64,000 nt of DNA from Watersipora subatra (Eukaryota; Bryozoa; Gymnolaemata; Cheilostomatida; Watersiporidae), in assembly GCF_963576615.1 (NCBI RefSeq), contig NC_088714.1:63992667-64056666 (forward strand), given 5' to 3'. Both the position numbers and the translations under genes were made by a program. Within the stretch, counting starts at the first letter, position 1. Every line of letters starts with the position of its first letter. The notes beneath the pieces are model-generated. The model searched no databases. It was given only the letters and a program-made list of their open reading frames with translations, and was not told the origin of the DNA. This document shows, piece after piece, positions 53,797 to 64,000 of this stretch.

Positions 53797-54710
53797 TCAT
53801 AGGTCTGATTGTCTCCCAGTCCTTGTAACATATATTGGTATAGGCACTGAAAGCTGTGTGAAGATCCTACGAGGCGATTTCCTTCTACGTCTAACTACCG
53901 GACTCCTAGTGTCCATTTCCTGTCTTGCAATTCCAGTCCGGATCTCTGTCTCTGGTATTAATTCTTCCGCTTCTCTGGTTATCTTTTGCGGGGACAGATT
54001 TCCTGTAACCTGGTTTTCGGACGCTCTCGGAGATGCTTGCACTCTTTCGGACTCTGCACCTTTGTCTCCTGGAAAAGCCTGCGTTCTTCCCAACTCTGCA
54101 CCTTTATCACTTGGAGAAGCCTGCATTTCTCCTGATTCTGTACTAATATTTACCCTCCTCAGCACTTGGTTGATCGACTGTTAATTCCTTTTTGTTCTTC
54201 GTAGCATATCGTCGGTTATACCATGTTTTTTTGTTTTTCTTCAACCATCTCTTCTTTAACTTTATTCAAGTCAATTCTTTCTTCTGGTATAATTCCCATT
54301 GAGTTCATGGATCTTCCAAACAATAGCTCCGCCGAAGAATATCCATTTTCTAATGGGCAATACATACATAAGGCTGACTGTAGGTTGAAATTTTTATTCA
54401 TAGTCCTTTGACTGTCCTAACAGCTATTTCAGCTTCACCATAGCCTCTAGAAAAGTGAGGTGCACTTGTTATGAGCTCAACTCCCATTTTCTAAAGAACC
54501 TTTTTATCTCTTCTGTTACAAACTGAACCATTGTCACTAATCATAGTATTAGGAACTACCAGTGTACAAAATAATTCTTCTAATATTTTTATTACAGCTG
54601 AAGTATTGAATGAGTCCTGCATTTTATGTACCGCTATGAAGCGGCTGAAATAATGACAATCAAATAAGTCCTCTGGTCTTTTTCGAACATATCCATAGCC
54701 AGTCTCTACC
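53797..54710 (-). pseudogene. Integrase C-terminal part and acidic tail of Ty3 element 4
   Basis: 54710-54491 holds a core fragment with VVPNTMISDNGSVCN. 54401-54216 holds ENGYSSAELLFGRSM. 54165-53797 is a tail with three imperfect 14-residue repeats (ASPSDKGAELGRT, AFPGDKGAESERV, ASPRASENQ) and ends VTRTGRQSDL, like the end of element 3. Confidence 0.75.
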
Positions 54711-55582
54711 AAAGTCTCTCTGGCATAGGTGTCACAACCAAAGTCTCTCTTGGTTTACGTCGAAATTGATCACACTGTTGTACCATGTTCCGTACATCTG
54801 CTGTCGTCCTAGGCCACCATACTATTTCAGTAGCACGATGAATACACTTGGTTGCTCCTTGATGAATGTCTTGCAATACTCTTCCCCTTTCTGACAACGG
54901 AATAAAAACCGTACTGTGATACCAAACAATTCCATCAACATAAGTTAGATAGTCTCTGATCGAATAACATGACATTACTATATTTGGTACATCCTTCATT
55001 TCAGGCCAACCCTGTGTAATGAACTTGTGCAACAGCAACCCCAGTTCATCTTTTTGCAATGCTGTCCTAATTCTGGTCAGTCTATTAATGACAATTGGTA
55101 GCGATGCTACCATCTCAAATATCATATTCGAGTCCTTCAACTCGTTTACGGTTACCATCTTGCTTCTTACCAGAGCTCGCGACAGAGCATCTGCTAGCAC
55201 TAATGATTTTCCAGGAGTGTAAACAATAGAGTAGCTGTATGCCACCATTTCAAGTCTAAATCTTTGTACTCTGATAGGAAATTTCGCTAGCTCCTTAGTA
55301 TCCAATACAGCTAATAGTGGATTAATATCTGTCTCTACTGTGAGGTGTCTGCCAGTCATAGTAGTTGAATTTATCACAAGCCCATGCTATTGCCAACGCC
55401 TCCTCTATTTGAGCGGAATGATTCTCAGCAGATGTCAAATATCCCGATGCATACGCAACAGGCTTCCATTCATCATCTACTTTCTGCAGTATGACTGCTC
55501 CTAATCCGTATGATGACGAATCAGCACTTAGCATAGTATCCACAGTTAGGGAATATGGTGACAATACAGGTGTATATGACAA
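54706..55582 (-). pseudogene. RNase H and integrase zinc region of Ty3 element 4
   Basis: 55582-55322 has LSADSSSYGLGAVILQ and IEEALAIAWACDKFNYY. 55377-54706 has the TDINPLLAVL site and GKSLVLADALSRA, then HQGATKCIHRA, VWWPRTTADV and QQCDQFRRK of the integrase zinc region. A small shift lies near 55350. Confidence 0.85.
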
Positions 55583-55589
55583 GATCTTT

Positions 55590-56400
55590 GACTATCGTGC
55601 TGTTCACTCCACACCCAATCACTGTCTTTCACAAGCAGCTGTCTTAAAAGATGTTTTCTGTTAGCCAGCAAAGGCGTAAATTTACCTAGATAATTTACAA
55701 TTGCAAAAAAAGCGCTTCAGTTCTTTTCTGTTGGTGGGTACTGGAAAATCTATAATAGCCCAAGTTTTCTCTGGATCTGCCCTGATTCTATTACCGTCTA
55801 TTGTGTGCCCAATGAACTTAGCCTCTGTCACCTCAAATTCGCACTTTCTGCGTTTAGAGTGATTCCATCTTGCTCTAGCCTATCTAATGCTGTTTTCAAC
55901 CTTTGGTCATGTTCTTCCTTTGAAGCTTCATGAACTGAAATATCGTCCATCTGACAAATTACCCTTTCAAGATCTATCAAAACTTGATTCACTTCCCTCT
56001 GAAAGATTTTAGGCGCTTAACTTTTACCAAACAGTAGCCTCTTACAGAAGTATCTATCAAATGGAGTTATGAATGTAGTTAGTCCATGTGATTCCGATGT
56101 AACCTCATCTGCCAATATCCGCAGTTTTCGTCCAGCTTACTAAACACTCTTGAATTTCCTAATTCAGCTAGGGCTTCATCAGATGTTGGCAATTGAAGAT
56201 ATTCTCTACTAACAGCCTTATTAAGGTTTGTGAAATCAATACAAACTCTGAGCCTCCCATTCTCCTTTGGGACCACCATGCATTGGGTGCACCACTGCGT
56301 TGGCTCCTCAATTGTTTCTATTACCCCAAGTTTCTCCATTCGCCGTAACTCCTCTTTCAACGGCTCTTTCCTAGCAGTCGCTATTCTCCTGGGAGTACGT
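55590..56400 (-). pseudogene. Reverse transcriptase of Ty3 element 4
   Basis: 56360-56079 has IEEPTQWCTQCMVVPKENG, LRVCIDFTNLNKAV and FSKLDENCGYWQM, the RT fingers and first catalytic Asp (D with ENCGYWQ). Lower coordinates keep decayed palm sequence with several stops. Confidence 0.85.
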
Positions 56401-56598
56401 TAAACGAATGGACTCACTTTCTTATCTATAAATACAGTGACTTGAGAATTCATTGATCGTAATCCTTGAAACAACTTTGTATATCGTTTTCTTCAGTCGT
56501 TCTTTTGCACTTCTGCAGTTCCTACAAACTGTGTCAAACTTAACTTGGAAATTGCCGGTTCGACCAGCAAAGGTAATATTAAATTATCCACAATGTAT

Positions 56599-57721
56599 GG
56601 GTCTTTCTACAGAACTAGCCCACAGGGATGTGATTAAACAAATCAAATATTTCACGTTTACATTATCGCAGAGTAAAAACAGTATCATAATAGATCAGTG
56701 TTTGCTTGGATAGCACCAATCCCAACATCAATTCACACAAAGTACGACTTCCAGCGACCAACACTTATTGATATAGAAAGCATTATTATGTGGTGTCCCC
56801 GACAGTTTTTATTGCAAAAAGTGTGACATGAAAGCATTGGGGTCTGAAATGTAAGATGTGTTCAAAGAAAGCATTATTTTTTGCAAATTTGTTTTCTTGT
56901 CATCTGCGAAGTTAAATTCACTCTGCCGAATAAGCTTAATGATCAGGGGCATTGAACACCTGGTATCCTTGTTATATCGGCAACCTGTACTAAGGATAAC
57001 TAACCTAAATAACTGGAATCAAAAATATAAACATGTATGATCATTGTCACTGTATGTTGGAAGTAACATTACTTCAAATTAATGATATAGTGTTATCATT
57101 TGGCAATATTACCAGTGTAACCGGGAAATAGTGTCCCTTTGTGTCTCTGTTACATCGGCAACCTGTATGTATGGTAAGACAAGGAATTGTTTTATGTAAA
57201 GTATATTGTTTGCACTCCATAGTTAGCTATTCTTATGGCATTGTAACCTTATTACCCAAATATTAAAGCAGGTGAAAAATGGTTAAGCTTATGTCTTTTT
57301 GTTTGATAAAAATTTTGAATAAAAGTGACTATTATGTAGTTTTTTATAACCAAGTGGACATACCATGTGGCGTTACTCTTATTACGCTGTATGTTCTGTC
57401 TGTAACTTTTGTGGTATTTAGAACTTTGTTGATGAATAATTGTAAACATGGTAATTAGATTTGTCAGAGCTTGTTTTGATAATTTAGGTATTCACTTGAA
57501 GGTGTGATATGGTGTTCCCTGTTACATCGGCAACCTGTCCCTGACCTGTTGTAGAAACACCAATATATTGCGAAATTTACCAATGACACAGCAAAAAACT
57601 GTTTTGTTTACAACATTTGAATAGTTGGGCTTCCTAAAAGTAATGCTACATCTAGTGTAGGGGTGATTTGAGATTGTGACTTTCATGTCACACTTTGTGG
57701 GCGAGTTCTATGGAAAGACCC
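56599..57721. mobile_element. TIR element with GGGTCTTTC ends inside Ty3 element 4
   Basis: Inverted ends begin GGGTCTTTCTACAGAACTAG on the left and GGGTCTTTCCATAGAACTCG inward from the right, extending to GCCCAC. It separates RT from protease of the host element. CATCGGCAACCTGT occurs three times inside (about 56980, 57150 and 57525). No ORF. The superfamily is not assigned. Confidence 0.72.
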
Positions 57722-57962
57722 ATATACAGTTTCTGGTATATTTTGTTCTAGTAGATAATTTTACTACTGTCTGGCCCGCTACTTTTAGCTCATGATTGCC
57801 AGCTCCCCGTAATTTTCTTGCGAGTGTTAGGCATTGTCCACAATCTCCATTAACGGAATTGGAGTGACTAGTTCCAGTGTCTACTTTAAATGTTATAGCA
57901 TGCGCATTGACTTCCAAGTCGACTATCCACGCTTTTGATGTTGTAGGGATTGATTCAGTCAC
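57722..57962 (-). pseudogene. Protease of Ty3 element 4
   Basis: FKVDTGTSHS is a good aspartic-protease active-site motif, followed by AGQTVVKLS. The frame runs into the inserted TIR element. Confidence 0.7.
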
Positions 57963-58039
57963 ACTGTTTAGTCAATTTGACCCTCAAGAGCCGAGGAACA
58001 AACTTCCAAGGTCTTCTTCACAAGCCACCTCATCGATTC

Positions 58040-58620
58040 TTGATGTATTTCCTACCTTACATGCTTTGCTTTTGGTTCAATGCCCTCGTCTTTTGCGCAT
58101 ATAACATGCTGAATTCCTTGCGGGGCATATATTTTTGGATGGGATAGCTTATTACAAAAATCATATTTCTGACCATCTTTCATAGCACTAGTTCCTTGCT
58201 TCCTCTGGCTTCCAAACTTGTTTTGCTTTTGTTCGTCATTCGACTTATAGTAGTTACTTCCTGTGCGTTGCTGTCTCAGCATGTCCAAATTTCCACTACC
58301 AGTATCATGACTAGCTAGTTTTGATTCCTGAGCGTGATGACAAATATTGCTTTGCTTTTGTTATGCATTTAGCTAAATCTAGGCTTTCAACATCTATAAG
58401 ATATTCCCTTAACTTGTCATCCTTGACTCCAACCACTATCCTGTTACGAATCATCTCGTCATGCATAGTTCTTTAGTCACAACTATCAGCTTGTGATTGT
58501 GACTGAGTAATGAATTGATGTGTTGACTGTGACCCTTCTCTTATACTATTAAATTGCACCCGTTTCAATATCACATTCCTAACTGTCTATCAAACATAGC
58601 TATGATATTTTCCAAAGTCG
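58040..58620 (-). pseudogene. gag zinc-knuckle remnant of Ty3 element 4
   Basis: YDFCNKLSHPKIYAPQG keeps a C..C...H-like knuckle trace, followed by VICAKDEGIEPKAKH. Upstream minus-strand pieces are too broken to align. Confidence 0.5.
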
Positions 58621-58764
58621 TAGTTTGACCAGTCTCTGAATGATGAAAGGTGAACTGATTAAAAATTGGAACACTATTTGACCCCATCGGTAATGATAAG
58701 TTTTCAATTTGTTCCTCTGGCATATCGGAATATTTCTTTGCTATTTTTATAATTGCAAACTGTG

Positions 58765-59555
58765 ACTAAAGGTGAAGACACACTTGGCGATAATTAGTGC
58801 AATATCGCGCCGCTTGGTGCTAATCTGTACTAGAACTCACTCAGCGAGCTCCTGCAGAGCGATAACACTAGACATTCTCTATCACAACTTTATCGCTAAC
58901 GAGATGCATTTCGATTGGTTGGTTTTTCCCAGAATGCAACTTTATGGCGGGGAATTATTTCTTATCAATATTCATCTACAACAGCAAAATTTTGCTATTT
59001 TGTCACGGTTTACTCATCGAACACTAAACGAACACTGAATTGTTCATAAATTTAATAAAAGCACTCCCAGTCCTGTGCGACATGGCACACAAAAAATTAC
59101 AAAAAAACCAGTTGAAAACTAACATTTGCAGTCAATCGTTGCGCAGGTTGACCATCTTGAGAATAGTAAATAATTAATATATCGAACATAAAACTCCACT
59201 ATAAATTAAACTATATATAAAAATCGTAAAATGTTACTGTTAAAAGTACAAGAATCGTTTTTCTTATGTCTTCTTGTAGTGAACAATATGTGAAAGTGAG
59301 ATCGGCATAAAAACAAAAGCGGAAGTTGTTTGCCCGCAAAGTTGTTGGCCCCCTAGAGGGTGCCATATTGACTTACCTAAATTTATTAACAACTTCGAAG
59401 AAGCTAAGATACAGAATTTTATTGGCAGTTTGCGAGCGTACTCACTATATTGTTTGCTGGTGAATCGCTCAAGTGTATTTAGGCACTCGCCAGTGATATC
59501 TCTGCCCTCCTCATGACACACGCGCTAAAATGGCTTAGTGTGTTTAGACCTTTAA
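58765..59555. mobile_element. MITE with AGGT..ACCT ends inside Ty3 element 4
   Basis: Imperfect inverted ends of about 30 bp (AGGTGAAGACACACTTGGCG on the left, AGGTCTAAACACACTAAGCC inward from the right), with TAA before and TTA after. It lies between the primer site and gag of the host element. Probably Harbinger-like; the flanks are not an exact duplication. Confidence 0.55.
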
Positions 59556-59730
59556 GGCCCTCCAATTTAGAGCCAAGCTTTCACTCTTAAAGTCCAGTCT
59601 CTGTTAAAAGGGGTCATTTTTAGCATCTACCATTTCCTTTTGTTATTGTCACTCGGAGTTCCTACAAACTCCCAATAACTACTACGAATTCCTGCAAATT
59701 CGTTATAAAGGTACAATTCAAACTTTCTTC

Positions 59731-59738
59731 TGGCACCA
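59731..59738 (-). promoter_or_regulatory. Primer binding site of Ty3 element 4
   Basis: TGGTGCCA on the minus strand directly after the 5' LTR; the next bases are GAAGAAAG. Confidence 0.55.
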
Positions 59739-59877
59739 TGTAGTATAATCTTAGCATAGATCTGTATGTTAATAAGCTCAAAAGTATCTCAGGAAACCTC
59801 TAGATCAGCTGGAATCCAGTACAAGAAGAACCTTGTAGGTTTCCGTATTCTTTATAGGTCGAGGTCCCTCTCTTACA
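59739..59877 (-). repeat. 5' LTR of Ty3 element 4
   Basis: 139 bp, against 164 bp for the other LTR. It differs by several indels, consistent with old age. Confidence 0.78.
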
Positions 59878-61260
59878 TACGACAGGTGTGTCCAATCGCT
59901 AATGAAATGCACCAACTGTGAGCATCAATACATATTATATATATTAGCTGTGCTACCCGGTGTTGCCCAGGTAATAAAAAAGTCTCTGGACCGAAATATT
60001 ATTTTTATTTAACATATAAAAAATTTATCATTGCAACTTTCAAACAACATATCATGAAAAAAGTGTAGTTGCGTAGAAGTTACTTGTATTTGTACAAACT
60101 ACATATCATGAGAGAAGTGTAGTTGTGTAGAAGTGTACTTGTGTAGTTGAAATAAATTAAAAGAGAAAAAAACAACTAACGGTTTTTAAACTTTGTCAAA
60201 CAACTGCAACTTTCAAATTTCATAACTTGAAAGAGGTGTTTATTGAAATAAATTAGAAGGAAAAATAGAAATGTGTTTAAATATAATATGGGAAATCATT
60301 AGCAAGTAATAGCTAAATTAAGTCTGTTTTTCTACAATTACAACAAAAGATGATTAGGTAATGATACAATTAATACAAACCGAGAAAACAAAATAAAAAT
60401 TCTGAATATGTTGAATTAATAAAAACAATTCATACATATAAGTGTGTGCATAAAAAAGGTTACTGTTTCAACAGAAGCTATCCGTCAAAACTTTGAATAT
60501 GACGATACTGGTACCTCTCGATACTAGTACTTCTCGATACTGGTACCTTTCGATACTGGTACAAATGTAAAAATGAGATATCATACTGTCTTTGTCTGAC
60601 CGAACGGTGAGAGAATTTCGACGCTGTTCCTACGGAGATAATACAATTGTCCGCGTAAAAAAGATTGGCCTTGACAGCGGATATACCAATTGAACCTTAT
60701 GAACAACCGAGACTAGAAGTTCAAGAAAACACGAAAAAGTATCATGCTTCATAGAATTCATAGAGTTTCAAGTAATACATCATTTAGCGTGTGCATACGC
60801 TAAACCATGTATGATAGTTTCGTTGATCATTACGCCTTGTATAGCTCAGCGGTAGAATGCGTGAATTGTTAATTTGCTGTTGCAATCTCCGTGAGTTCAA
60901 ATTGATAGCGCAGAATTTTAAATTCCAAGATTTAATAGCTATATCTGGACATACGCAGACACATATACACACACACAAACTTTGAGAAATATATATATGT
61001 GTGTGATTATAGGCCTATATATATATAAGCCTAGATAATATATATATAATATATATTATCTCTATATGTATATATAATATTTATTAATGGTCACAGCTGG
61101 TGCATTTCATTAGTGATCGGACACTGTAGTCTCAACAAAGCAAATTATTTTTAAGATATTTAGTTATAAACAGCTATGATTAACATTTCCTAGAAACTTT
61201 CTGCGGTTGTCTTTTCTAAAAGAAGTCATTTTATATCAAAAGCTGGAAGTTTCAATATAA
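59878..61260. repeat. Foldback remainder: end of left arm, insert, right arm
   Basis: GTCCAATCGCTAATGAAATG at about 59888 faces its inverse CATTTCATTAGTGATCGGAC at about 61105-61125. The right arm continues to about 61260 as the inverse of 52580-52707. Composite repeat copy 4 occupies the centre. Confidence 0.68.
59940..61010 (+). repeat. Composite interspersed repeat with tRNA-like end, copy 4 (fullest)
   Basis: Starts TATTAGCTGTGCTACCCGGT with GTTGCCCAGGTAATAAAAAA. The shared body follows, then a tRNA-like segment at 60836-60906 (box A-like TAGCTCAGCGG, box B-like GTGAGTTCAAATT) and the tail CTTTGAGAAATATATATATG. About 1.07 kb. Confidence 0.68.
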
Positions 61261-61450
61261 CATGTGCTTATATATATATTTATAAATATACCTAAATAGT
61301 AGAATTACTTAGCGATATGTATCGATAGGTAGAGGCACAGTTTCTTTCGGTCATTATAACAATTATTTTTAGTTTTTATAGTACCACATCCAAGCGAAAT
61401 ATTCTTTTTCAACTAGTCTGAACATAAACTAGATTATCTTTTATACAGTC

Positions 61451-63277
61451 ATGTCATCTCCTGAAGTTGAAAAGTTTGAGGTAACAGACTACGATTATGA
61501 GAATGAGTTTAATATTAATCGGCCTCAGCGAAGGCAGACAAAGTCTCAAGCTATTTACGGCTCGTTTGGTATAGATGGAGATTCAGATGACGAATGGGAT
61601 ACTCGGCCAGGTCTTGGAGGGTACATTTAAACTGCTTTCCTTCTTTCATTAGGAATCGATAAAATAGTAACGTAATTTATATTAAACATTTATTCTTAAT
61701 TTTCTGTAAGCGAATTTTAGCAATGTGATAGTTAATGTCTTCTTATTCTGTACATGAATACTATTTAATAATCTAGCATTCAGTGTATTGAGATATGCTA
61801 AGTTAGTGTGTCAAAGTTTACACCGCTATGATCATAAGTCATTTTGGATCTATACTAATCATATTAAATAAAATACACCATCCTGCTCCATTTGTTCTGC
61901 GCATCACCAAAACTGACTTCATTTATGAGCTCTTGTTGTAGTGGAGGAAAGAAAAGCTACTCCGCCGGCATAAATTTTATCAGTGGTGGGTTAAAGAAGT
62001 CAGCTGAAGATGAAGCTGCTGAGACGAGTAAGAACGAGGAAGGGAAAGAGAATGAGGATGACTTGGATCCACTCCTGCAGACACAATTTGGTAAACCAAA
62101 GTCGGCCAAACAGCGCCGAGGCTACAAATTTGCGGATCAAGCAAGGCCAGGTCAGAAGGGGTGAGTTAATTATGGCCTCTATCATTTGACCAATATTCCA
62201 GTTACTAGTGACAAGTGTCATACAGACTTGCTGATAGAACTTTAATGGTGCTGAAAGATAACCAATCCGATGGGTTGCATGACTGACAGGTAATACAGGT
62301 GAACTGTATGTACATAACAATAGCCAGTCTGATGGGTTGCATGACTGACAGATAATACAGGTGGATTGCGAGTAGATAAAGCTACAGTAGGTGTAGTATC
62401 CAGGTGGCTGACAGGCACTGAATGTTCTGGGGCAGTCACGGTTGAGCATCTGCTGCCTATTTTGATTTATCTCTAGGTTCACACAAAGAAACATTGGATT
62501 ACAATGTCACAAACTATCAATTTTGATTTTATTGTCTATTGTCTTTTCAAACTGCGGAATTTCCAAATAATATACACTTTCTTTTTGTCTTGAATTAGTC
62601 TCAGTTATCAATGTTGTTTGAGCCATGGCCATTTTTCCCTTCCAGTAAGTGAATGTAGATTTTGAGAAAGTCGCTGTCACAGAAATGCAGCTTTGTAAGC
62701 TGTGTTATTCAACCGATCATCCTTTCATTTTTTCGCCATAAGCTGTTTTCTCTAATTGTTTGCAGTTTTGTTTGCTTACTTCATTTTTTGTTAAATGTGC
62801 AAGAATTGGAGACTGGGAGAAGCATACAAATATGATAGGCTCCAAGCTTATGATGAAAATGGGATACAAGCCTGGAGAAGGTCTTGGCAAAGATGGCAAA
62901 GGGATTGCAACTCCAGTTGAAGCCAAGCTACGATTGGGAAAAGGGGCCATAGGTAAGACTGCTGTTCAAACCGATAGCGTTTAAATTTGATAGACAAACA
63001 GCAATTAATCCACTTTGGGTGATCTCAGTATCAAGAACTTTTTCTCTTCGTAAGTCTCCCATTTATGTGCAAAGGAGGTCTGATAGCCTACTTATAGGCT
63101 CGGCTTGCTCTCCTTTGTCACCCCGAATCACTAGTATATGATCTAAATTCATGGCAGGCTACTACGGTACAGAAAGAACTGAGCGCTCTCTCAAGGACTT
63201 TCCCGTTCAAGATGCTGACGCTGACGAGGAGAAGAAGTTCAAAGAAGAGCTGAGCAAGTGGAAACGCTCTGACACAG
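61451..63277 (+). CDS. TFIP11: Tuftelin-interacting protein 11, 5' part (4 exons, continues right)
   Basis: Exons 61451-61620, 61942-62160, 62804-62952 and 63158-63277, all GT-AG. Phases 2, 2, 1 and 1 join without breaks for about 219 residues. The N-terminus has [16 protein letters not shown] and a [11 protein letters not shown] acidic segment. Exon 2 has [13 protein letters not shown]. Exon 3 is a G-patch domain ([20 protein letters not shown], then GKGAIG). Exon 4 begins [11 protein letters not shown]. In animals this nuclear protein activates the DHX15 helicase to disassemble the late spliceosome. The start was chosen as the first ATG opening this conserved N-terminus. Human TFIP11 is 837 residues, so about three quarters lies beyond the window. 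Confidence 0.93.
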
Positions 63278-63562
63278 GTAAGAGAGGAAGAGTCTTGCAG
63301 ACCATCACATTAATCAGCTAATAAAATTTTAATGTATTGGAGGTCAACTTGAGGTTATCGCGGCACTTATTCCTGTTTGGTGACTAATCACTGACTAGTT
63401 GTACAAGTGTCCCATACGAAGTTTCTTCCAATGTCAATTTATGGTTTTGTTGAGTCAGAACCTTGTATGTCTTGATGTAAACTATTACTTGTATTAGCCA
63501 ATCTTTACTACAATAAAAGCCATGTTCTTCCCAAGCTGCAACTGAAGGTCGAGAAAAAGATC

Positions 63563-63650
63563 GCACCTTACCGGATTCGAACTCACAATTTTTAGTATGC
63601 TAGGCCACCACTAACATCTGTGTCATTCACCTACCCACTGGTTACTTTGA
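63563..63650 (-). repeat. tRNA-like/SINE fragment in a TFIP11 intron
   Basis: Minus strand has GAGTTCGAATCCGG, a near-perfect box B, with TGGCCTAGCAT upstream as a weak box A. No full tRNA cloverleaf could be folded by eye, so a SINE fragment is more likely than a tRNA gene. Confidence 0.4.
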
Positions 63651-63762
63651 ATAATTTTACGCAAAATTCTCACACCTGACAATATCTCACATCATGCTAG
63701 GTTCCCAGAATACCAGCAAACTATTTGCTAGTGAGTATCGAACACTGTAGGTAGGGTTAGAG

Positions 63763-64000
63763 GGGTGTCAGGGTGGCTCAGGGGTAGCATTTTTGACTGT
63801 CAACCATGGGATTGTTGGTTCGAGTCCTCCTTAATGCCGATCTGACAAAAAGCTCTCAGCAAGCTTTCAACCCTAAAATTGCTGGGCCTTTTGGATCTAG
63901 ACTATAACTTGGAGGCCCTTTGTACCACACTGACAAAGTGGGCACATTGGGCAAGTGAAATAGCTACCTGGCTCTGTCAGACTGGACGTGTTGCACAGGA
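63763..64000 (+). mobile_element. tRNA-derived SINE in a TFIP11 intron (runs off window)
   Basis: Same family as 11274-11707: TGTCAGG start, TGGCTCAGGGGTAGC as box A, GGTTCGAGTCC as box B, AGCTCTCAGCAAGCTTTCAA core and CAGACTGGACGTGTTGCA. The tail is outside the window. Confidence 0.82.

Larger units (their letters stand above)
52708..59877 (-). mobile_element. Ty3/gypsy retrotransposon 4, old, with internal insertions
   Basis: LTRs 59877-59739 (5', minus) and 52871-52708 (3', minus), sharing AGTATAATCTTAGCATAG and the CTCTTACA end. The primer site TGGTGCCA is at 59738-59731. A purine tract CTTAGGGGGAGA precedes the 3' LTR. Order on the minus strand: gag knuckle, protease, RT, RNase H, integrase. 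It holds a TIR element at 56599-57721 and a MITE at 58765-59555. All frames are broken. Confidence 0.85.

Noticed and set aside
60836..60906. Possible tRNA gene (TAGCTCAGCGG with GAGTTCAAATT)
   Set aside because: Lies inside a repeated element with copies elsewhere, box B is imperfect and no full cloverleaf was found; better read as a tRNA-derived repeat end.
1..64000. CRISPR arrays, operons, ribosome binding sites or other bacterial features
   Set aside because: None seen; introns, SINEs and LTR elements show this is eukaryotic nuclear DNA.

Overview
The window is AT-rich animal nuclear DNA: spliced genes with GT-AG introns, long intergenic gaps, many micro- and minisatellites, and a heavy load of Ty3/gypsy, hAT, piggyBac-like, mariner-like and P-like elements plus tRNA-derived SINEs. 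The protein families fit a marine invertebrate, probably a lophotrochozoan. A bryozoan is possible, but that is only a guess.

Two kinds of host gene are visible. The first is a small cluster of secreted WSC-domain genes with a shared layout: short signal exon, WSC domain split over two exons, then one long exon with an NHL/beta-propeller-like region and a C-terminal PAN/apple-like module. Copy A (+, 442-4074) enters from the left edge. Copy B (-, 17488-23659) is complete at 4 exons and 515 codons. An orphan first exon (-, 26500-26533) sits in a tandemly duplicated upstream segment. Copy C (-, about 32990-36925) is a pseudogene. The second is the 5' part of TFIP11 (+, 61451 to beyond the window), a G-patch spliceosome-disassembly factor.

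The rest is mostly mobile DNA. 0.7-1.5 kb: two 347-bp DNA transposons with intact target duplications. 4.5-11.75 kb: a dead full-length Ty3/gypsy element with a SINE in its 3' LTR. 13.4-13.85 kb: two 262-bp-spaced repeats each carrying a hammerhead ribozyme fold, one with a fully conserved core. 15.0-15.95 kb: a TTAA-flanked long-TIR element. 20.8-32.9 kb: the duplicated upstream region, with CT satellites, a mariner-like MITE and a three-level nest (foldback > hAT > TTAA element). 34.4-36.6 kb: a TA-flanked element in copy C's intron. 41.0-42.25 kb: duplicated LINE 3' end and a TA array. 42.25-45.27 kb: a 5'-truncated Ty3 element with an intact extra ORF. 45.6-46.9 kb: remains of a THAP/P-element-like transposase. 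47.17-51.48 kb: a Ty3 element with matching 5-bp target duplications and a zinc-knuckle ORF downstream of integrase. 52.6-61.3 kb: an old Ty3 element containing other insertions and itself splitting one arm of a foldback repeat.

The most notable signals are the hammerhead repeat pair, the WSC/NHL-like/PAN gene family with its decay series (complete gene, GC splice donor, lost donor, orphan first exon), a 13-copy branch-point-like minisatellite beside a splice acceptor, and retroelements with extra ORFs. All calls come from reading the sequence; no database search was run.
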